Below are positions 1-9,370 of a stretch of DNA of 64,000 nt, piece by piece; position 1 is the first letter of the stretch; every line of letters starts with the position of its first letter. The notes under the pieces were generated by a model that saw only the letters and a list, made by a program, of their open reading frames with translations, ran no database searches and was not told the origin of the DNA. Source of the stretch: Holtiella sp036655075 (lineage in GTDB: Bacteria > Bacillota > Clostridia > Lachnospirales > Cellulosilyticaceae); NCBI RefSeq assembly GCF_036655075.1, contig NZ_JAVVQU010000006.1, positions 1 through 64,000 on the forward strand, read 5' to 3'. Made by a program: the position numbers and the translations under genes.

Positions 1-88
1 AAATACTTGAATTTATTAAAAAATAAAATATAATTATTGAGAATACAGCAATTTTATAACAGTAATATCTATTAGAAGGAGATTAATA

Positions 89-2464
89 ATGGAAAAGTTC
101 CAGTTCCAAGCAGGTCATCTCAGCGTTACATACAATCAAAAAGGCTACATTGAAACATTAGAAGTGAATGGGAAAAATTATTTACCTTTAGATGTACAGG
201 CACCCCTTATAAGAGTCGTTAAACAAGAAAAGGTCTACTTGCCAACTCAAGCTGTTGTTGAAGGCGAGCGCATTTATTTAGCGTTTCAGGAGGCTCGTGC
301 AACCATTAAGCTAGGCATGAAAGGCTATTCAAACTATCTCACATTAGAAGTTGAAGAAATAATAGGAGAGGGGATTGATACACTTATATGGGGCCCCTAC
401 CCTACTAGCATTCAAGAAACGATCGGTGAAATTATAGGCGTCGTAAGAGATCAGGAAACAGCAATAGGTATGCAAGCTTTAAATATTAAAACGCTTACAG
501 GATGGCCTTGTGAGCTTACCTCTGAATTTGATGACCAAGGAGAACAAAGTCTTTTTAGTGTCTCAGTATGTGGATTTAAATATCCAGACTTAACAGCTGC
601 ACCCACTCAATTTGGTAGTGTGATTCAAGGCTATTGTAGAGATAGAAGGCATGACCGTATAGGTCAGGTATGGACGAAGGAACATGTATGTATTGAAGGT
701 TTTGAAGGAGAAGATGCAGAGATTGTAGGAAGTAAAATTGCATTGTTTGGATGTCATCCAGATATGATATTAGATACTATTGAAAAGATAGAAGTTGAGC
801 AAAATCTCCCTCATCCAATGATTGAAGGGGAATGGGTAAAGACGGCTAGAAAAGCCATGATGTCCTACATGATTACGGATTTTTCTGAAGCAAACATAGA
901 AGATGTATTAGACATGGCACAAAAAGGTGGATTTGAATATATCTATCATCCAGACCCATTTACCCATTGGGGGCATTTTAAATTTAGAAATGACCACTTC
1001 CCAACTGGAGAAGAGGGGATGAAAGGGTGTGTTGAGCAAGCACAAGCCAAAGGTATAGGGGTAGGTGTCCATACGCTGACTACATTTACTACAACAAATG
1101 ATGCCTACGTAACACCTGTGCCAGACCAGAGATTAGCTAAAGTCCAAACCACTTATCTCGTAGAGGACTTGGATGAAGAAGCCGATTGTATTGCACTAGC
1201 AGATGTAACCCATTTTGAAGAGGTTGACACATTAGGTGCTGCTTTGGTAGGAAATGAAATCATTCAGTATGAATACGTAAAGGAGAACGATGGGAAGTTT
1301 TATCTCATGGATTGTACAAGAGGGGCCTTTGGGACTCAATCTGCGCCACATAAGGCGAATGAAAGAATATCTAAACTATGGGATTATCCTTATAAGGTCC
1401 TATTCCCTAACTTAGAGCTACAAGAGGAATACATAGATAGATTGGTAGCATTGTTTAATGAGCTAGGATTAAAACAAATTTCCTTTGATGGATTAGAAGG
1501 CTGTCTTGCAACGGGGCATGAGGCTTATAGTATTTGTCGTATGGTGGCTAAATATTATGAAGGATGCAATCATGAGGTCATCAACGATTCAAGTCGATTA
1601 CATCACTACTTATGGCATATTCATACACGTACAAATTGGGGAGAGCCTTGGGGAGCTAAGATGCGTGAAGGGCAGACAGAGCTTAGAACAAGTAATCAGC
1701 CTTTTTATAAGAGAAACTTGTTCCCAAGAATGTTAGGATGGTTCCTTATCAGATTAGCTGAGCGTAAGTTTGAAGCGACTACACCAGATGAGGTTGAGTG
1801 GATGTTATCAAGAGCAGCTGGATTTGATGCAGGATTCTCAATCTGTATGGATTATAAAGTCATGAAGGATCATGGGTATAGCGCGCGTTATATGGAACTG
1901 ACTAAGCAGTGGGAGCGTGCAAGAGCACGAGATGCTTTTACAAAAGAGCAAAAGGCTAGATTAATAGAGGATCAAGAGGAATGGCATTTAGAAAAGGTTG
2001 GAGAAGATAAGTGGATACTTTATCCAATCCATATCTCTAAGGAATACATGTGCGACCCTGAACAGCTTCAACCCGGTCAACCAGGTGGCGCAGACTGGAA
2101 CTACACCAATAAGTTCCACCAACAAGTGCTTCAGTTTAGACTAAAAGCTGCAAGTTTAGATAGAAACAGCGAAGGGTATATAGAAAATCCCTGTTTCAGA
2201 ATAAATGGTAAAAAATATATGTTTAAATGTAGAGTACGTGCACATCAATACCTTGTTTATGAAGGAGGCAAAGAAGCTACAATTTGTGACCAAAACTTTA
2301 AGACATTGAGCACCGTAAAACTTTCTAGTAGTACAGAAGTAACAAGTGAATGTGGTCCGAATCCGATTATCTTTAACTGCGATTTTGGGGGAGAAGATAG
2401 ACCTTGTGCAGAGGTAAGATTTATCGTCAAAGGACAAGGTGAAGCAGTAAGTGTGCAGGCATAG
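89..2464 (+). CDS. Large TIM-barrel-like protein, possible glycoside hydrolase
   Basis: This 791-residue protein has no signal peptide or membrane segment, so it is probably cytoplasmic. I do not recognise a named family. The N-terminal ~230 residues look beta-rich. The middle (about 260-620) reads like a (beta/alpha) barrel, with segments such as YIYHPDPFTHWGHF, GIGVGVHTLTTFTTTNDAYV and ISFDGLEG (around residue 467). The last part of that list resembles the strand ends that carry acidic catalytic residues in carbohydrate-active barrels. The C-terminal ~130 residues look like another beta domain. The start has a strong ribosome binding site (GAAGGAG, 8 bases upstream). The overall plan (beta domain, barrel, beta domain) fits a glycoside hydrolase acting on imported oligosaccharide. 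That is inference, and a catalytic residue cannot be named. It stands alone, convergent with the next gene. Confidence 0.55.
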   Translation: MEKFQFQAGHLSVTYNQKGYIETLEVNGKNYLPLDVQAPLIRVVKQEKVYLPTQAVVEGERIYLAFQEARATIKLGMKGYSNYLTLEVEEIIGEGIDTLIWGPYPTSIQETIGEIIGVVRDQETAIGMQALNIKTLTGWPCELTSEFDDQGEQSLFSVSVCGFKYPDLTAAPTQFGSVIQGYCRDRRHDRIGQVWTKEHVCIEGFEGEDAEIVGSKIALFGCHPDMILDTIEKIEVEQNLPHPMIEGEWVKTARKAMMSYMITDFSEANIEDVLDMAQKGGFEYIYHPDPFTHWGHFKFRNDHFPTGEEGMKGCVEQAQAKGIGVGVHTLTTFTTTNDAYVTPVPDQRLAKVQTTYLVEDLDEEADCIALADVTHFEEVDTLGAALVGNEIIQYEYVKENDGKFYLMDCTRGAFGTQSAPHKANERISKLWDYPYKVLFPNLELQEEYIDRLVALFNELGLKQISFDGLEGCLATGHEAYSICRMVAKYYEGCNHEVINDSSRLHHYLWHIHTRTNWGEPWGAKMREGQTELRTSNQPFYKRNLFPRMLGWFLIRLAERKFEATTPDEVEWMLSRAAGFDAGFSICMDYKVMKDHGYSARYMELTKQWERARARDAFTKEQKARLIEDQEEWHLEKVGEDKWILYPIHISKEYMCDPEQLQPGQPGGADWNYTNKFHQQVLQFRLKAASLDRNSEGYIENPCFRINGKKYMFKCRVRAHQYLVYEGGKEATICDQNFKTLSTVKLSSSTEVTSECGPNPIIFNCDFGGEDRPCAEVRFIVKGQGEAVSVQA

Positions 2465-2538
2465 GTTGAACAATATCAGAAATTTATCCCAAGCCTACAT
2501 CATCTTATGATAAGAGATAGACTTAGGATAAGGGGTGG

Positions 2539-2573
2539 GTGTAAAATTAATGTTTCATGATGCTATTTTACAC
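2539..2573. terminator. Shared terminator hairpin between convergent genes
   Basis: The inverted repeat GTGTAAAAT...ATTTTACAC lies between the 791-residue gene and the DJ-1 gene. It overlaps the DJ-1 stop codon. It can serve transcripts from both sides, although the T-run is short. Confidence 0.5.
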
Positions 2574-3189
2574 TAGAGAGTAACGCTGTGTAATACTTAG
2601 GGTCACCTGTCAGATAGTATTGATACCACGCTTCTAGCGTTAGCGGAGAATACACATTGAGATACGCTAGAATGTGTTTAGCCCATAATAAGCCACCCGC
2701 TGAACTTGCGGTGATGATAGACGAATCTACAACAGAAGGTACATTTTGGTAAAGGTTATGACCTGTATAAGGGGTAGAAAAATAATCTAGGTAGGCTAAA
2801 TCATTACTCGTATGTAAACGGTGATTTAAAACACCTAAGTCTGCCAATGCTAAAGTGGCTCCACATATGGCGGCAACTAAAATACCTTGTTCAATACAGG
2901 TACTTGCTCTGTCTAAAATAGACTTTTGAGTAGTATCTTGCCAAGTATTCGCACCCGGTAGAAGTAGGGCAACGACTTCTTGGTCATCTAGCTCCTCGAG
3001 GGACCAATCAGGGGTAAGGGTTAGACCACCTAAAGTTTTAATAGGATTTTTGGTTTGTCCCACTGTTTTAATAGTATACTTAGGTGTATTTTTAGAGAGC
3101 ATGGTTTGCATACTCATGGCTTGTAAGAAATAGCCTATTTCCCAGTCAGCCATAGTGTCTAGTACATAAATACATAGTGTTTTTTGCAT
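2563..3189 (-). CDS. DJ-1/PfpI family protein (class I glutamine-amidotransferase fold)
   Basis: This 208-residue cytoplasmic protein belongs to the DJ-1/ThiJ/PfpI superfamily. The nucleophile elbow AAICGATLALADLG puts the reactive cysteine at residue 109. The preceding LLLPGANTW carries the acidic/glycine motif that shapes the pocket, and a following SSAGGL segment is also typical. Length matches the family (about 190-210). The N-terminus TLCIYVLDTMADWEIGY is the usual first strand, and a relative annotated as a ThiJ/PfpI-like 'DJ-1 transcription-associated' protein would look the same. Substrate cannot be deduced: members are proteases, glyoxalase/deglycase-like enzymes or stress proteins. 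It lies downstream of the WYL regulator on the same strand, about 70 bases away, with a terminator between them, so the two are probably separate transcription units. Confidence 0.85.
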   Translation of the reverse strand: MQKTLCIYVLDTMADWEIGYFLQAMSMQTMLSKNTPKYTIKTVGQTKNPIKTLGGLTLTPDWSLEELDDQEVVALLLPGANTWQDTTQKSILDRASTCIEQGILVAAICGATLALADLGVLNHRLHTSNDLAYLDYFSTPYTGHNLYQNVPSVVDSSIITASSAGGLLWAKHILAYLNVYSPLTLEAWYQYYLTGDPKYYTALLSSVK

Positions 3190-3244
3190 GTTTATTGTCC
3201 TTTTCTTTCTTAGAGGTATAAGGCTTTACTTAGTGCATTATAAA

Positions 3245-3285
3245 ATAAGAACAGTGACAACTAGCTGTCACTGTTCTTATAAAAG
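3245..3285 (-). terminator. Terminator of the WYL regulator
   Basis: A 15-bp perfect stem (AAGAACAGTGACA arms, loop of 6) is followed on the minus strand by TTTTAT. The stop codon of the regulator lies in the loop, so the last codons form one arm. Confidence 0.75.
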
Positions 3286-4190
3286 TTTAGGGCTTGCTCT
3301 AAGTGATTTTGGATGTGTAAGGCAAAAGAAGGGGGAGATAGGACCCTCATCTGGCCACCAAATCCAAGAAGAATGGAAAAGAGCATAAAGTCATTACTTT
3401 TCATGAAGAGTTCACTGAGTAACCTGTTCTCTTTTTCACTGATAACAGTTGCATGGGGAAAATATTCTTGAAAGAGTGTTTGCATTTCTTTAGGATAGTC
3501 TACAACAACGGCGATATCATTTTTGTTACGGTTATTTTCGTGAAGTTCTAATTCTTTTTCAATATTATATGATTGTAGCCAACTCACATGATTGAGTGTC
3601 AAGTTACGCATGCGAACGAGCTTGTACATACGGAAACTTCTAGTATCACAATTGTAGCCAAAGGCATACCAAGCATACCACTTGTAAGAAACGTGTAAGA
3701 TGTCAGCAGTGACCCTAGAAACTTTGTTTTGCATAGTGGTATATTCAAATATCACATTGACCTTTTGTGCGATGGAGGCTTTTAAAAGTTTAAGAAGCTC
3801 GGTCACATAAGTATTTTCAGCAATAACGGAGAGGTCAATTTCCAGCGGCTTTTTAGAATCAGAAAGGGCATAAATATGTTTGACCTTTTCGTAAGTTTCA
3901 GTTACTTTTTCATCACCATAAATATCTTTTAGACTTTTTAACGCCAACAACATGTATTCGGAATTGGTGTGGTCGATTAACTTTTCACTGAGTTTGTAAT
4001 GACTATGAATGGAATAGCCACCCTTAGAACCCACTTCAGCATAGATAGGAATACCCGCTAAAGTCAGGCTATCAATATCTCGCAGAATAGTTCGGCGTGA
4101 TACTCCAAACTGTTTGGCCAATACACTAGCACTTACACACTCTCGATTAAGAATATAAAAGAGAATCCCTATTAATCTTTCAATTTTCAT
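3261..4190 (-). CDS. HTH/WYL-domain transcriptional regulator (YafY type)
   Basis: This is a DeoR-like winged helix followed by a WYL domain. The helix-turn-helix is near the N-terminus (ASVLAKQFGVSRRTILRDI, about residues 17-35). The WYL-type segment is KWYAWYAFGYNCDTRSFRMYKLVRM in the middle (quoted here as its core WYAFGYN and RSFRMYKL), which binds nucleotide or small ligands in known members. The C-terminal WCX-like extension is present. The start at 4190 is chosen because AAGGAG lies 8 bases upstream. A longer reading to 4250 has no such site. The 309-residue length is usual for the family. The target is unknown. It is co-oriented with the methyltransferase upstream (87-base gap) and the DJ-1 gene downstream, either of which it might control. 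Confidence 0.85.
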   Translation of the reverse strand: MKIERLIGILFYILNRECVSASVLAKQFGVSRRTILRDIDSLTLAGIPIYAEVGSKGGYSIHSHYKLSEKLIDHTNSEYMLLALKSLKDIYGDEKVTETYEKVKHIYALSDSKKPLEIDLSVIAENTYVTELLKLLKASIAQKVNVIFEYTTMQNKVSRVTADILHVSYKWYAWYAFGYNCDTRSFRMYKLVRMRNLTLNHVSWLQSYNIEKELELHENNRNKNDIAVVVDYPKEMQTLFQEYFPHATVISEKENRLLSELFMKSNDFMLFSILLGFGGQMRVLSPPSFALHIQNHLEQALNFYKNSDS

Positions 4191-4277
4191 TTGTAGACTC
4201 CTTATAGTAACGATTAGGTCTATTTTAGCTTGAGGAGTAAGAAACTTCAACCTTGGTGATCACTAAGAATACCGTTA

Positions 4278-4886
4278 TCATTGCCTATCAAGACATTTTA
4301 GAATAGTATCTAGACGCCAAAGGGCAAGAGATTTATCTCTAGCGGTATTTTCGTTAATAAGGGCAAGGGGATGAGGGAAGTTAAAGGGCGCAACTTCAAA
4401 ATTGAGTGGTCGCCAATACCCAGTTTCAATATCCGGATTCATAGTGTGCTCAGGAAAAGTGGTCATAAGGACATAAGTAGAAGAGCTTTTGACAAAGTTA
4501 GTTAAAATAGTATGAATATCTTCTAAAGTATGATGAACGAGACAATCACGGCATAAAATGAGGTCCGCTTTAGGTAAATCATCTGTGGCAATATTGCGAA
4601 GAAGAAATTGTCTGTGTGTATTACTATAACGCTTTTGAACAGACTCAATAAGTTCAGGAACCATATCTATACCAATATAGGAATCAATGCCTAAGTTGAG
4701 ATATTGCATCCAGTTAAAGTCACCACAAGCAGCATCAAGGAGAGAAGAAATATGGTATTTCTGAAAAAGTGGGGGGAGCGCAAGCGCAATGGTTTGAGTA
4801 GAAGCCACAGTTGAACCCGTACCAGATACTGTCTCTTGAGCGCCCCAGAGATTTTGAAGAAAAATCTTATTGAAAATTTCGTGCAT
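4278..4886 (-). CDS. SAM-dependent methyltransferase (class I)
   Basis: This 202-residue cytoplasmic protein has a class I Rossmann methyltransferase fold. Motif I is SLLDAACGDFNWM (residues about 51-63; the E/DxGxGxG loop appears as DAACGD). It is followed by the acidic end of strand 2 (YIGIDMVPELI) and by ADLILCRDCLVHH (motif IV/post-motif). The N-terminal segment contains TGSTVASTQTIALALPPL. The ATG at 4886 has a perfect AGGAGG 8 bases upstream; a GTG 9 bases earlier would overlap that site. The substrate is unknown, and small-molecule methyltransferases of unassigned function are common. The HH-containing motif is reminiscent of a group of uncharacterised Clostridia and Bacteroidetes enzymes. 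It is co-oriented with the WYL regulator. Confidence 0.8.
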   Translation of the reverse strand: MHEIFNKIFLQNLWGAQETVSGTGSTVASTQTIALALPPLFQKYHISSLLDAACGDFNWMQYLNLGIDSYIGIDMVPELIESVQKRYSNTHRQFLLRNIATDDLPKADLILCRDCLVHHTLEDIHTILTNFVKSSSTYVLMTTFPEHTMNPDIETGYWRPLNFEVAPFNFPHPLALINENTARDKSLALWRLDTILKCLDRQ

Positions 4887-5217
4887 GATGGGCACCTCCT
4901 TTTAGTATAGTATGATTGAGCAATAAAAAGTTGACCTATGCAGACAATTTTTAAATCATAAGATTTTGTTTCTAGGATAGACTAAAGTGAATGTGCTTAG
5001 CTAAAAGTTTTTCATAAATCCAATTGAACATCCTATCAATCTCGAGTATACTAAGCTATAGAGTAAAAAAACGAATGGGCTTTAGCCAGAATCCTCTAAA
5101 TACCTTAATGTAAATAGAGGATTCTATTTCTGTTTACAAAGAAATTTAGTTAATCGTGCTTAAAATGACAGTTGAAGTATTTTACATTAAATATGCATGA
5201 GGATATAGGAGAAAAAT
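4887..5217. other. Gene-free spacer with one hairpin
   Basis: This 331-base divergent spacer lies between the methyltransferase and dinG. It holds an 11-bp perfect stem (AGAATCCTCTA at 5088-5098 with its complement at 5115-5125) followed by a T-rich but not continuous run. Its role is unclear: a leader structure for dinG or a fossil terminator. I see no coding potential. Confidence 0.5.
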
Positions 5218-7128
5218 ATGAGTATAAAAAGCAAAACACCCTTTGATTATAAGAATAAACAAGAATTTCAAAGTAAATTAGTAGAGTGGGTTGGAGATGT
5301 GTTGTATGACTATCTTCCAGAACATGAGTATGAGGTGCGTGATGAGCAAATTTTTACGGCTTTTCAAATTGCAGATGCCATGTGTGATAAAAAGGTTCAC
5401 TTAGCAGAGGCAGGACTTGGAACAGGGAAAACATTTGCTTATTTATTATCAGCCATTCCTTATGCTAGGTTTACAGGCAAACCTGTAGTGATTGCCTGTG
5501 CCACTACAGCACTTCAAGAGCAGCTTGCAGGTGAGGGCGGGGATATTTTGGCCTTATCTAGATTACTAGAACTAGAAATTGATGCGAGAATGGCCAAAGA
5601 CCCTAATCAGTATATTTGTGATGTGCGTGTCGAGGAACAAATAGAAAAATTAGGTGGATTATCTCATGAAATCCAAGCGTGGGTCAATACGACAACAATA
5701 GGTGCACGTTCGGAAATTCCAACGATCTCAGATAGTGAGTGGAAGAAGATAAAATGGGAAGAATCTATGGCTTGTGATATATGTTCTAGCCGAGGATTTT
5801 GTAAACTTGTAAAAGCAAGAGAACAGTACAGAGTGACAAAAGACTTGCTTATTGTAGACCATGAGACGTTCTTCCATGATTTATGGACACGTCAGGAACG
5901 ATTAGACAATGGGAAATCTACTATTCTTCCGGAATATAGCGCGGTGATTTTTGATGAGGGACATAAAGTACTTCTACCTGCTATGATGCAAGCTGGGCAA
6001 CAAGTGAATCAGGAAGAAATGGATACGATGATTGCTGAACTTGAGGAGCTACAAGGGGCGAGAGATTCATTAGTGTCTATAACGGATAGTCTAGAAAGTG
6101 CTGCTTATACATTCTTTAATGTATTGCAGGAGTCTATTATAGTAGATGAAAGTGCAGAGAGGGTATCCATTGGTAGAAACGATACTTTAGTAAAAGCTGC
6201 CAATACCTTACGTAGCTTATTAGATAGTCTTCTTTTAGAACTACAAATTGAACAAGAACTTCATACAGAGTCCCTCTCCCCCCATCAAATACAAGGTTAT
6301 GAGGGCCAAATTGAAAGAACAATGTGGGCACTTGGCCAATTTGTGAGAGACCAAGGTGCAAATATTGTGTCTTGGGTAGACCAAAAGAATGATAGCTTTT
6401 GGGTGGTGCCACGTAGTATGGGTGCGATGATTCATCAACATTTGTTTAAACAGAATATCCCTGTAGTATTTACTTCTGCCACGTTAAGCCATAAAGGTGA
6501 TTTTAGTTATTTCATAAGAACTTTCGGGTTAAAAGGGCCATCTAGCTCTACCATTGGAAGTCCTTTTGATTTGGAAAATCAAGTAGTTGTTCACTTATCA
6601 GAAACTACAAATAAGATTGAACACTTAGTAGCGTTATTAAAAGAGAATGGTGGACGTGCCCTTGTGCTTACAAGTTCCTTACATGAAGTGAGAAGCATTA
6701 GAAAGGCATTACAAGGACAACATTTCCCATTTGAAATGATATGGGAAGACCAAGGGGATCGTGGCTATTTGGTGCGCAAGTTCAAGGAAGAAGAGACCTC
6801 AGTTTTAATAGGCGCTCACTTCTGGGAAGGTATTGACGTGCCAGGAGATGCATTGACTTTATTAGTTGTATGGGATCTTCCTTTGCACATTTCGGATCCT
6901 CTTATTGAGGTACAACGTAAGGAAGCAAAAGAGCAAGGATTAGATTCAATTACAACAGTGGACTATCCTGAAATGGCACTTAAATTAAAACAAGGTTGTG
7001 GAAGACTCATTCGAACAGAAGATGACAAGGGTGCAATTGTTATTCTAGATCCTGTAATCGGAACACCTTGGGAAAGTTATGTCATGGGTGCCCTACCTCA
7101 AGGCGCAAAGGTTATTACTCAAAAATAA
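5218..7128 (+). CDS. dinG: DinG-family ATP-dependent DNA helicase
   Basis: This 636-residue superfamily 2 (XPD/Rad3-like) 5'-3' DNA helicase has a Walker A motif in AEAGLGTGKTFAYLL (about residue 65) and a Walker B DEAH-type box VIFDEGHKVL (about 243). Motif VI is QGCGRLIRTEDDKGAIVILD near the C-terminus (about 598). Four cysteines fit the family iron-sulfur cluster: one in QYICDV, then three in ACDICSSRGFC. Members unwind D-loops, R-loops and G-quadruplexes in repair and replication restart. The exonuclease domain of Bacillus-type DinG is absent, so this is the shorter YoaA/E. coli-like form. The start has AGGAGA upstream. It is a single gene ended by its own terminator. Confidence 0.9.
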   Translation: MSIKSKTPFDYKNKQEFQSKLVEWVGDVLYDYLPEHEYEVRDEQIFTAFQIADAMCDKKVHLAEAGLGTGKTFAYLLSAIPYARFTGKPVVIACATTALQEQLAGEGGDILALSRLLELEIDARMAKDPNQYICDVRVEEQIEKLGGLSHEIQAWVNTTTIGARSEIPTISDSEWKKIKWEESMACDICSSRGFCKLVKAREQYRVTKDLLIVDHETFFHDLWTRQERLDNGKSTILPEYSAVIFDEGHKVLLPAMMQAGQQVNQEEMDTMIAELEELQGARDSLVSITDSLESAAYTFFNVLQESIIVDESAERVSIGRNDTLVKAANTLRSLLDSLLLELQIEQELHTESLSPHQIQGYEGQIERTMWALGQFVRDQGANIVSWVDQKNDSFWVVPRSMGAMIHQHLFKQNIPVVFTSATLSHKGDFSYFIRTFGLKGPSSSTIGSPFDLENQVVVHLSETTNKIEHLVALLKENGGRALVLTSSLHEVRSIRKALQGQHFPFEMIWEDQGDRGYLVRKFKEEETSVLIGAHFWEGIDVPGDALTLLVVWDLPLHISDPLIEVQRKEAKEQGLDSITTVDYPEMALKLKQGCGRLIRTEDDKGAIVILDPVIGTPWESYVMGALPQGAKVITQK

Positions 7129-7137
7129 GTTGTGCTT

Positions 7138-7175
7138 ATGGCTTAGAGATGTTAAATCTCTAAGCCATTTATTTT
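7138..7175 (+). terminator. Terminator after dinG
   Basis: A 13-bp perfect stem (ATGGCTTAGAGAT and complement, 5-base loop) is followed by TTATTTTG. Confidence 0.85.
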
Positions 7176-7324
7176 GTTCAAAGTTTCAATCGTTTTATCC
7201 AAATGATGTAGGATGTTACTTTTATGAATTATGTGTTATACTAATAATTTGAATAATAACACTTTAGAATCTAGAGTAATCATAGAATCTGGATTTTTTG
7301 AGATGAGAATGGAAGTAAATAGAT

Positions 7325-8506
7325 ATGAATTTTAATGAAATGAAGTTAATAAAACCCATTTTAAGAGCAGTTACAGAGGCGGGATTTGAAAAACCATCGC
7401 CGATTCAAGAGCAGACGATCCCCCTTGTATTGGAGGGACGAGATGTATTAGGGTGTGCACAAACAGGAACGGGAAAGACGGCAGCATTTGCACTCCCTAT
7501 TTTACAACATCTCTCCAAGTCTAAGAGTAAAAATATACGTGCACTGATTCTAACACCTACAAGAGAATTAGCGATACAGATTAATGAAAACATTGAAAAA
7601 TATAGTCAATATACCTCTATCCGTACAGGTGTGATTTTTGGCGGAGTGGGGCAAAGACCACAAGTCGAAATGCTCCGAAATGGTATAGATATTCTAGTGG
7701 CCACACCAGGGCGATTAAACGATTTAATTAATCAAGGATATATTAAATTGAACAAGATTGAAGTGTTTGTGTTGGATGAAGCGGATCGTATGCTAGATAT
7801 GGGCTTTGTACAAGATATTAAAAAAGTTATCAAACAGTTACCTTCAAAACGTCAAACATTACTCTTTAGTGCGACCATGCCAAAAGAAATTGAAAAACTT
7901 GCAGTGGATATGTTGAAGAATCCAGCTACAGTGAAAGTAGCACCTGTTACCAATACATTAGATAAAATAAGCCAAGGAGTTTATTTTGTAGATAAGGCTA
8001 ATAAGACATCATTATTAATATCGCTCCTCAAGAAAAAGGAAATTAAGAGTGCCATTGTCTTTACCAATACAAAGCATGGTGCCAATCGTGTGGTGAAAAA
8101 TCTGGATAAAGATGGCATTAAGGCATTGGCTATCCACGGTGATAAAAGTCAGAATGCAAGACAGACTGCATTAAATAGTTTCAAAGAAGGTAAGATTAAG
8201 GTGCTTATTGCAACAGATATTGCGGCAAGGGGCATTGATATATCAGAGCTATCACATGTATTTAATTATGACCTTCCAGATGTGCCAGAAACTTATATTC
8301 ATAGAATAGGTAGAACGGGTAGGGCTGGACAAGATGGTATTGCACTCAGTTTCTGCAACATTGATGACCTTGATAACTTACGAGGTATTGAACGACATAT
8401 CAAAAAGGGCATTCCAGAGTTAGAATGTAAGTGGCCAATGGTTGTTCTGGAAAAAACTGAAAAAGCAGTTAAGCCACCAAGAAAGAAAGTAAACAGGAAG
8501 AAATAG
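7325..8506 (+). CDS. DEAD-box ATP-dependent RNA helicase (RhlE/CshA-like)
   Basis: This 393-residue DEAD-box helicase probably acts in ribosome assembly, cold adaptation or mRNA turnover. All motifs are present in order: Q-motif GFEKPSPIQEQTIP, motif I AQTGTGKT, Ia PTRELAIQI, DEAD box VLDEADRMLDMGF, motif III FSATMP, motif V ATDIAARGID and motif VI HRIGRTGRAG. The basic C-terminal tail (KPPRKKVNRKK) is short, as in RhlE-type proteins, with no DbpA-type RNA-binding domain. The first helices (MNFNEMKLIKPILRAV) match RhlE. The upstream ribosome binding site is weak (a loose purine run). The following YkgJ-type gene starts 31 bases after the stop, so they may be co-transcribed. Confidence 0.92.
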   Translation: MNFNEMKLIKPILRAVTEAGFEKPSPIQEQTIPLVLEGRDVLGCAQTGTGKTAAFALPILQHLSKSKSKNIRALILTPTRELAIQINENIEKYSQYTSIRTGVIFGGVGQRPQVEMLRNGIDILVATPGRLNDLINQGYIKLNKIEVFVLDEADRMLDMGFVQDIKKVIKQLPSKRQTLLFSATMPKEIEKLAVDMLKNPATVKVAPVTNTLDKISQGVYFVDKANKTSLLISLLKKKEIKSAIVFTNTKHGANRVVKNLDKDGIKALAIHGDKSQNARQTALNSFKEGKIKVLIATDIAARGIDISELSHVFNYDLPDVPETYIHRIGRTGRAGQDGIALSFCNIDDLDNLRGIERHIKKGIPELECKWPMVVLEKTEKAVKPPRKKVNRKK

Positions 8507-8536
8507 AGGAATATGTGAGTATACCAGGAGGGGAAT

Positions 8537-9205
8537 ATGAATTCACGCATGACATTAGAAGGTATTTCAGACGGAAAAGTTTATGATATTGAAGATTGGG
8601 TAGCAGCAGATGCTGGTGGGTGTAATGGGTGTAGTGCCTGTTGCCACGATGTAGGCGACTTAGTTGTTTTGACACCCTTTGATATTTATGAGATGACAAG
8701 ACGCCAAAAGGCGTCCTTTGACGACCTATTGGTAGATAAGATAGAGCTACGTGAAAAAAATAGAATTTGGTTGCCTCATTTAAAAATGCAAGAAGAGACT
8801 AAGCGTTGTAGCTTTTTAAATGAAGAAGACAGATGTACTATACATGGGCAACGTCCAAATATTTGTCGTTTGTTCCCGCTTGGAAGAGTTTATGAAGATG
8901 ATGATTTCAAATACTTCTTACAAGTAGGAAACTGTACCAAACCTAGTTTAACAAAAGTACAAGTAAAAGAATGGATTGGCATCGAGAACTATGCAGAAAA
9001 TAAAGCCTTCATCTTGGCGTGGCATCGCCTCTTAAAGGCACTCACTTTCCGTTTGAAGTTTGTACGTGATGAGGAAGAGCTTGCAGCCATCAACCAATAC
9101 CTTTTAGATACTTTTTATAGAAAGTTAGTAAAAGAGGGGGAAGATTTTTACGTAGCTTTTGCTAAGTGTCTCCCAGAGGCTAAAAATCAGCTAAATATCC
9201 TCTAA
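8537..9205 (+). CDS. YkgJ-family cysteine-cluster protein
   Basis: This is a 222-residue CxxCxxCC protein of the YkgJ/UPF0153 type, presumed to bind a zinc or iron-sulfur centre. The N-terminal cluster is GGCNGCSACCHDVGDLV (about residues 31-47). The second cluster is CSFLNEEDRCTIHGQRPNIC followed by RLFPLGR. That spacing is diagnostic of the family. Members have no proven enzymatic role, although some are annotated as Fe-S oxidoreductases. The start is preceded by GGAGGGG. It follows the RNA helicase closely and is ended by a strong hairpin. Function remains open. Confidence 0.85.
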   Translation: MNSRMTLEGISDGKVYDIEDWVAADAGGCNGCSACCHDVGDLVVLTPFDIYEMTRRQKASFDDLLVDKIELREKNRIWLPHLKMQEETKRCSFLNEEDRCTIHGQRPNICRLFPLGRVYEDDDFKYFLQVGNCTKPSLTKVQVKEWIGIENYAENKAFILAWHRLLKALTFRLKFVRDEEELAAINQYLLDTFYRKLVKEGEDFYVAFAKCLPEAKNQLNIL

Positions 9206-9230
9206 AGTAAGAAGGATATGAAGAGAAGAA

Positions 9231-9288
9231 AAAATAAGACCTATCATCTGTTAAAAGCTAGTTGTTAATAGGTGATAAGTCTTATTTT
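9231..9288 (+). terminator. Terminator after the YkgJ-type gene
   Basis: The long imperfect stem pairs AAAATAAGAC with GTCTTATTTT plus a further TATCA/TGATA block. It is flanked by A- and T-runs and can work in either direction. Confidence 0.75.
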
Positions 9289-9370
9289 GTTGCTCAAATC
9301 TATTGACCTATGGGCCTTAACGGAAAAATGAACATAATTTTACATCATTGTTTTGAATTGTTTAGTGTGC

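Noticed and set aside
4886..4895. GTG start of the methyltransferase at 4895
   Set aside because: It overlaps the AGGAGG that serves the ATG at 4886.
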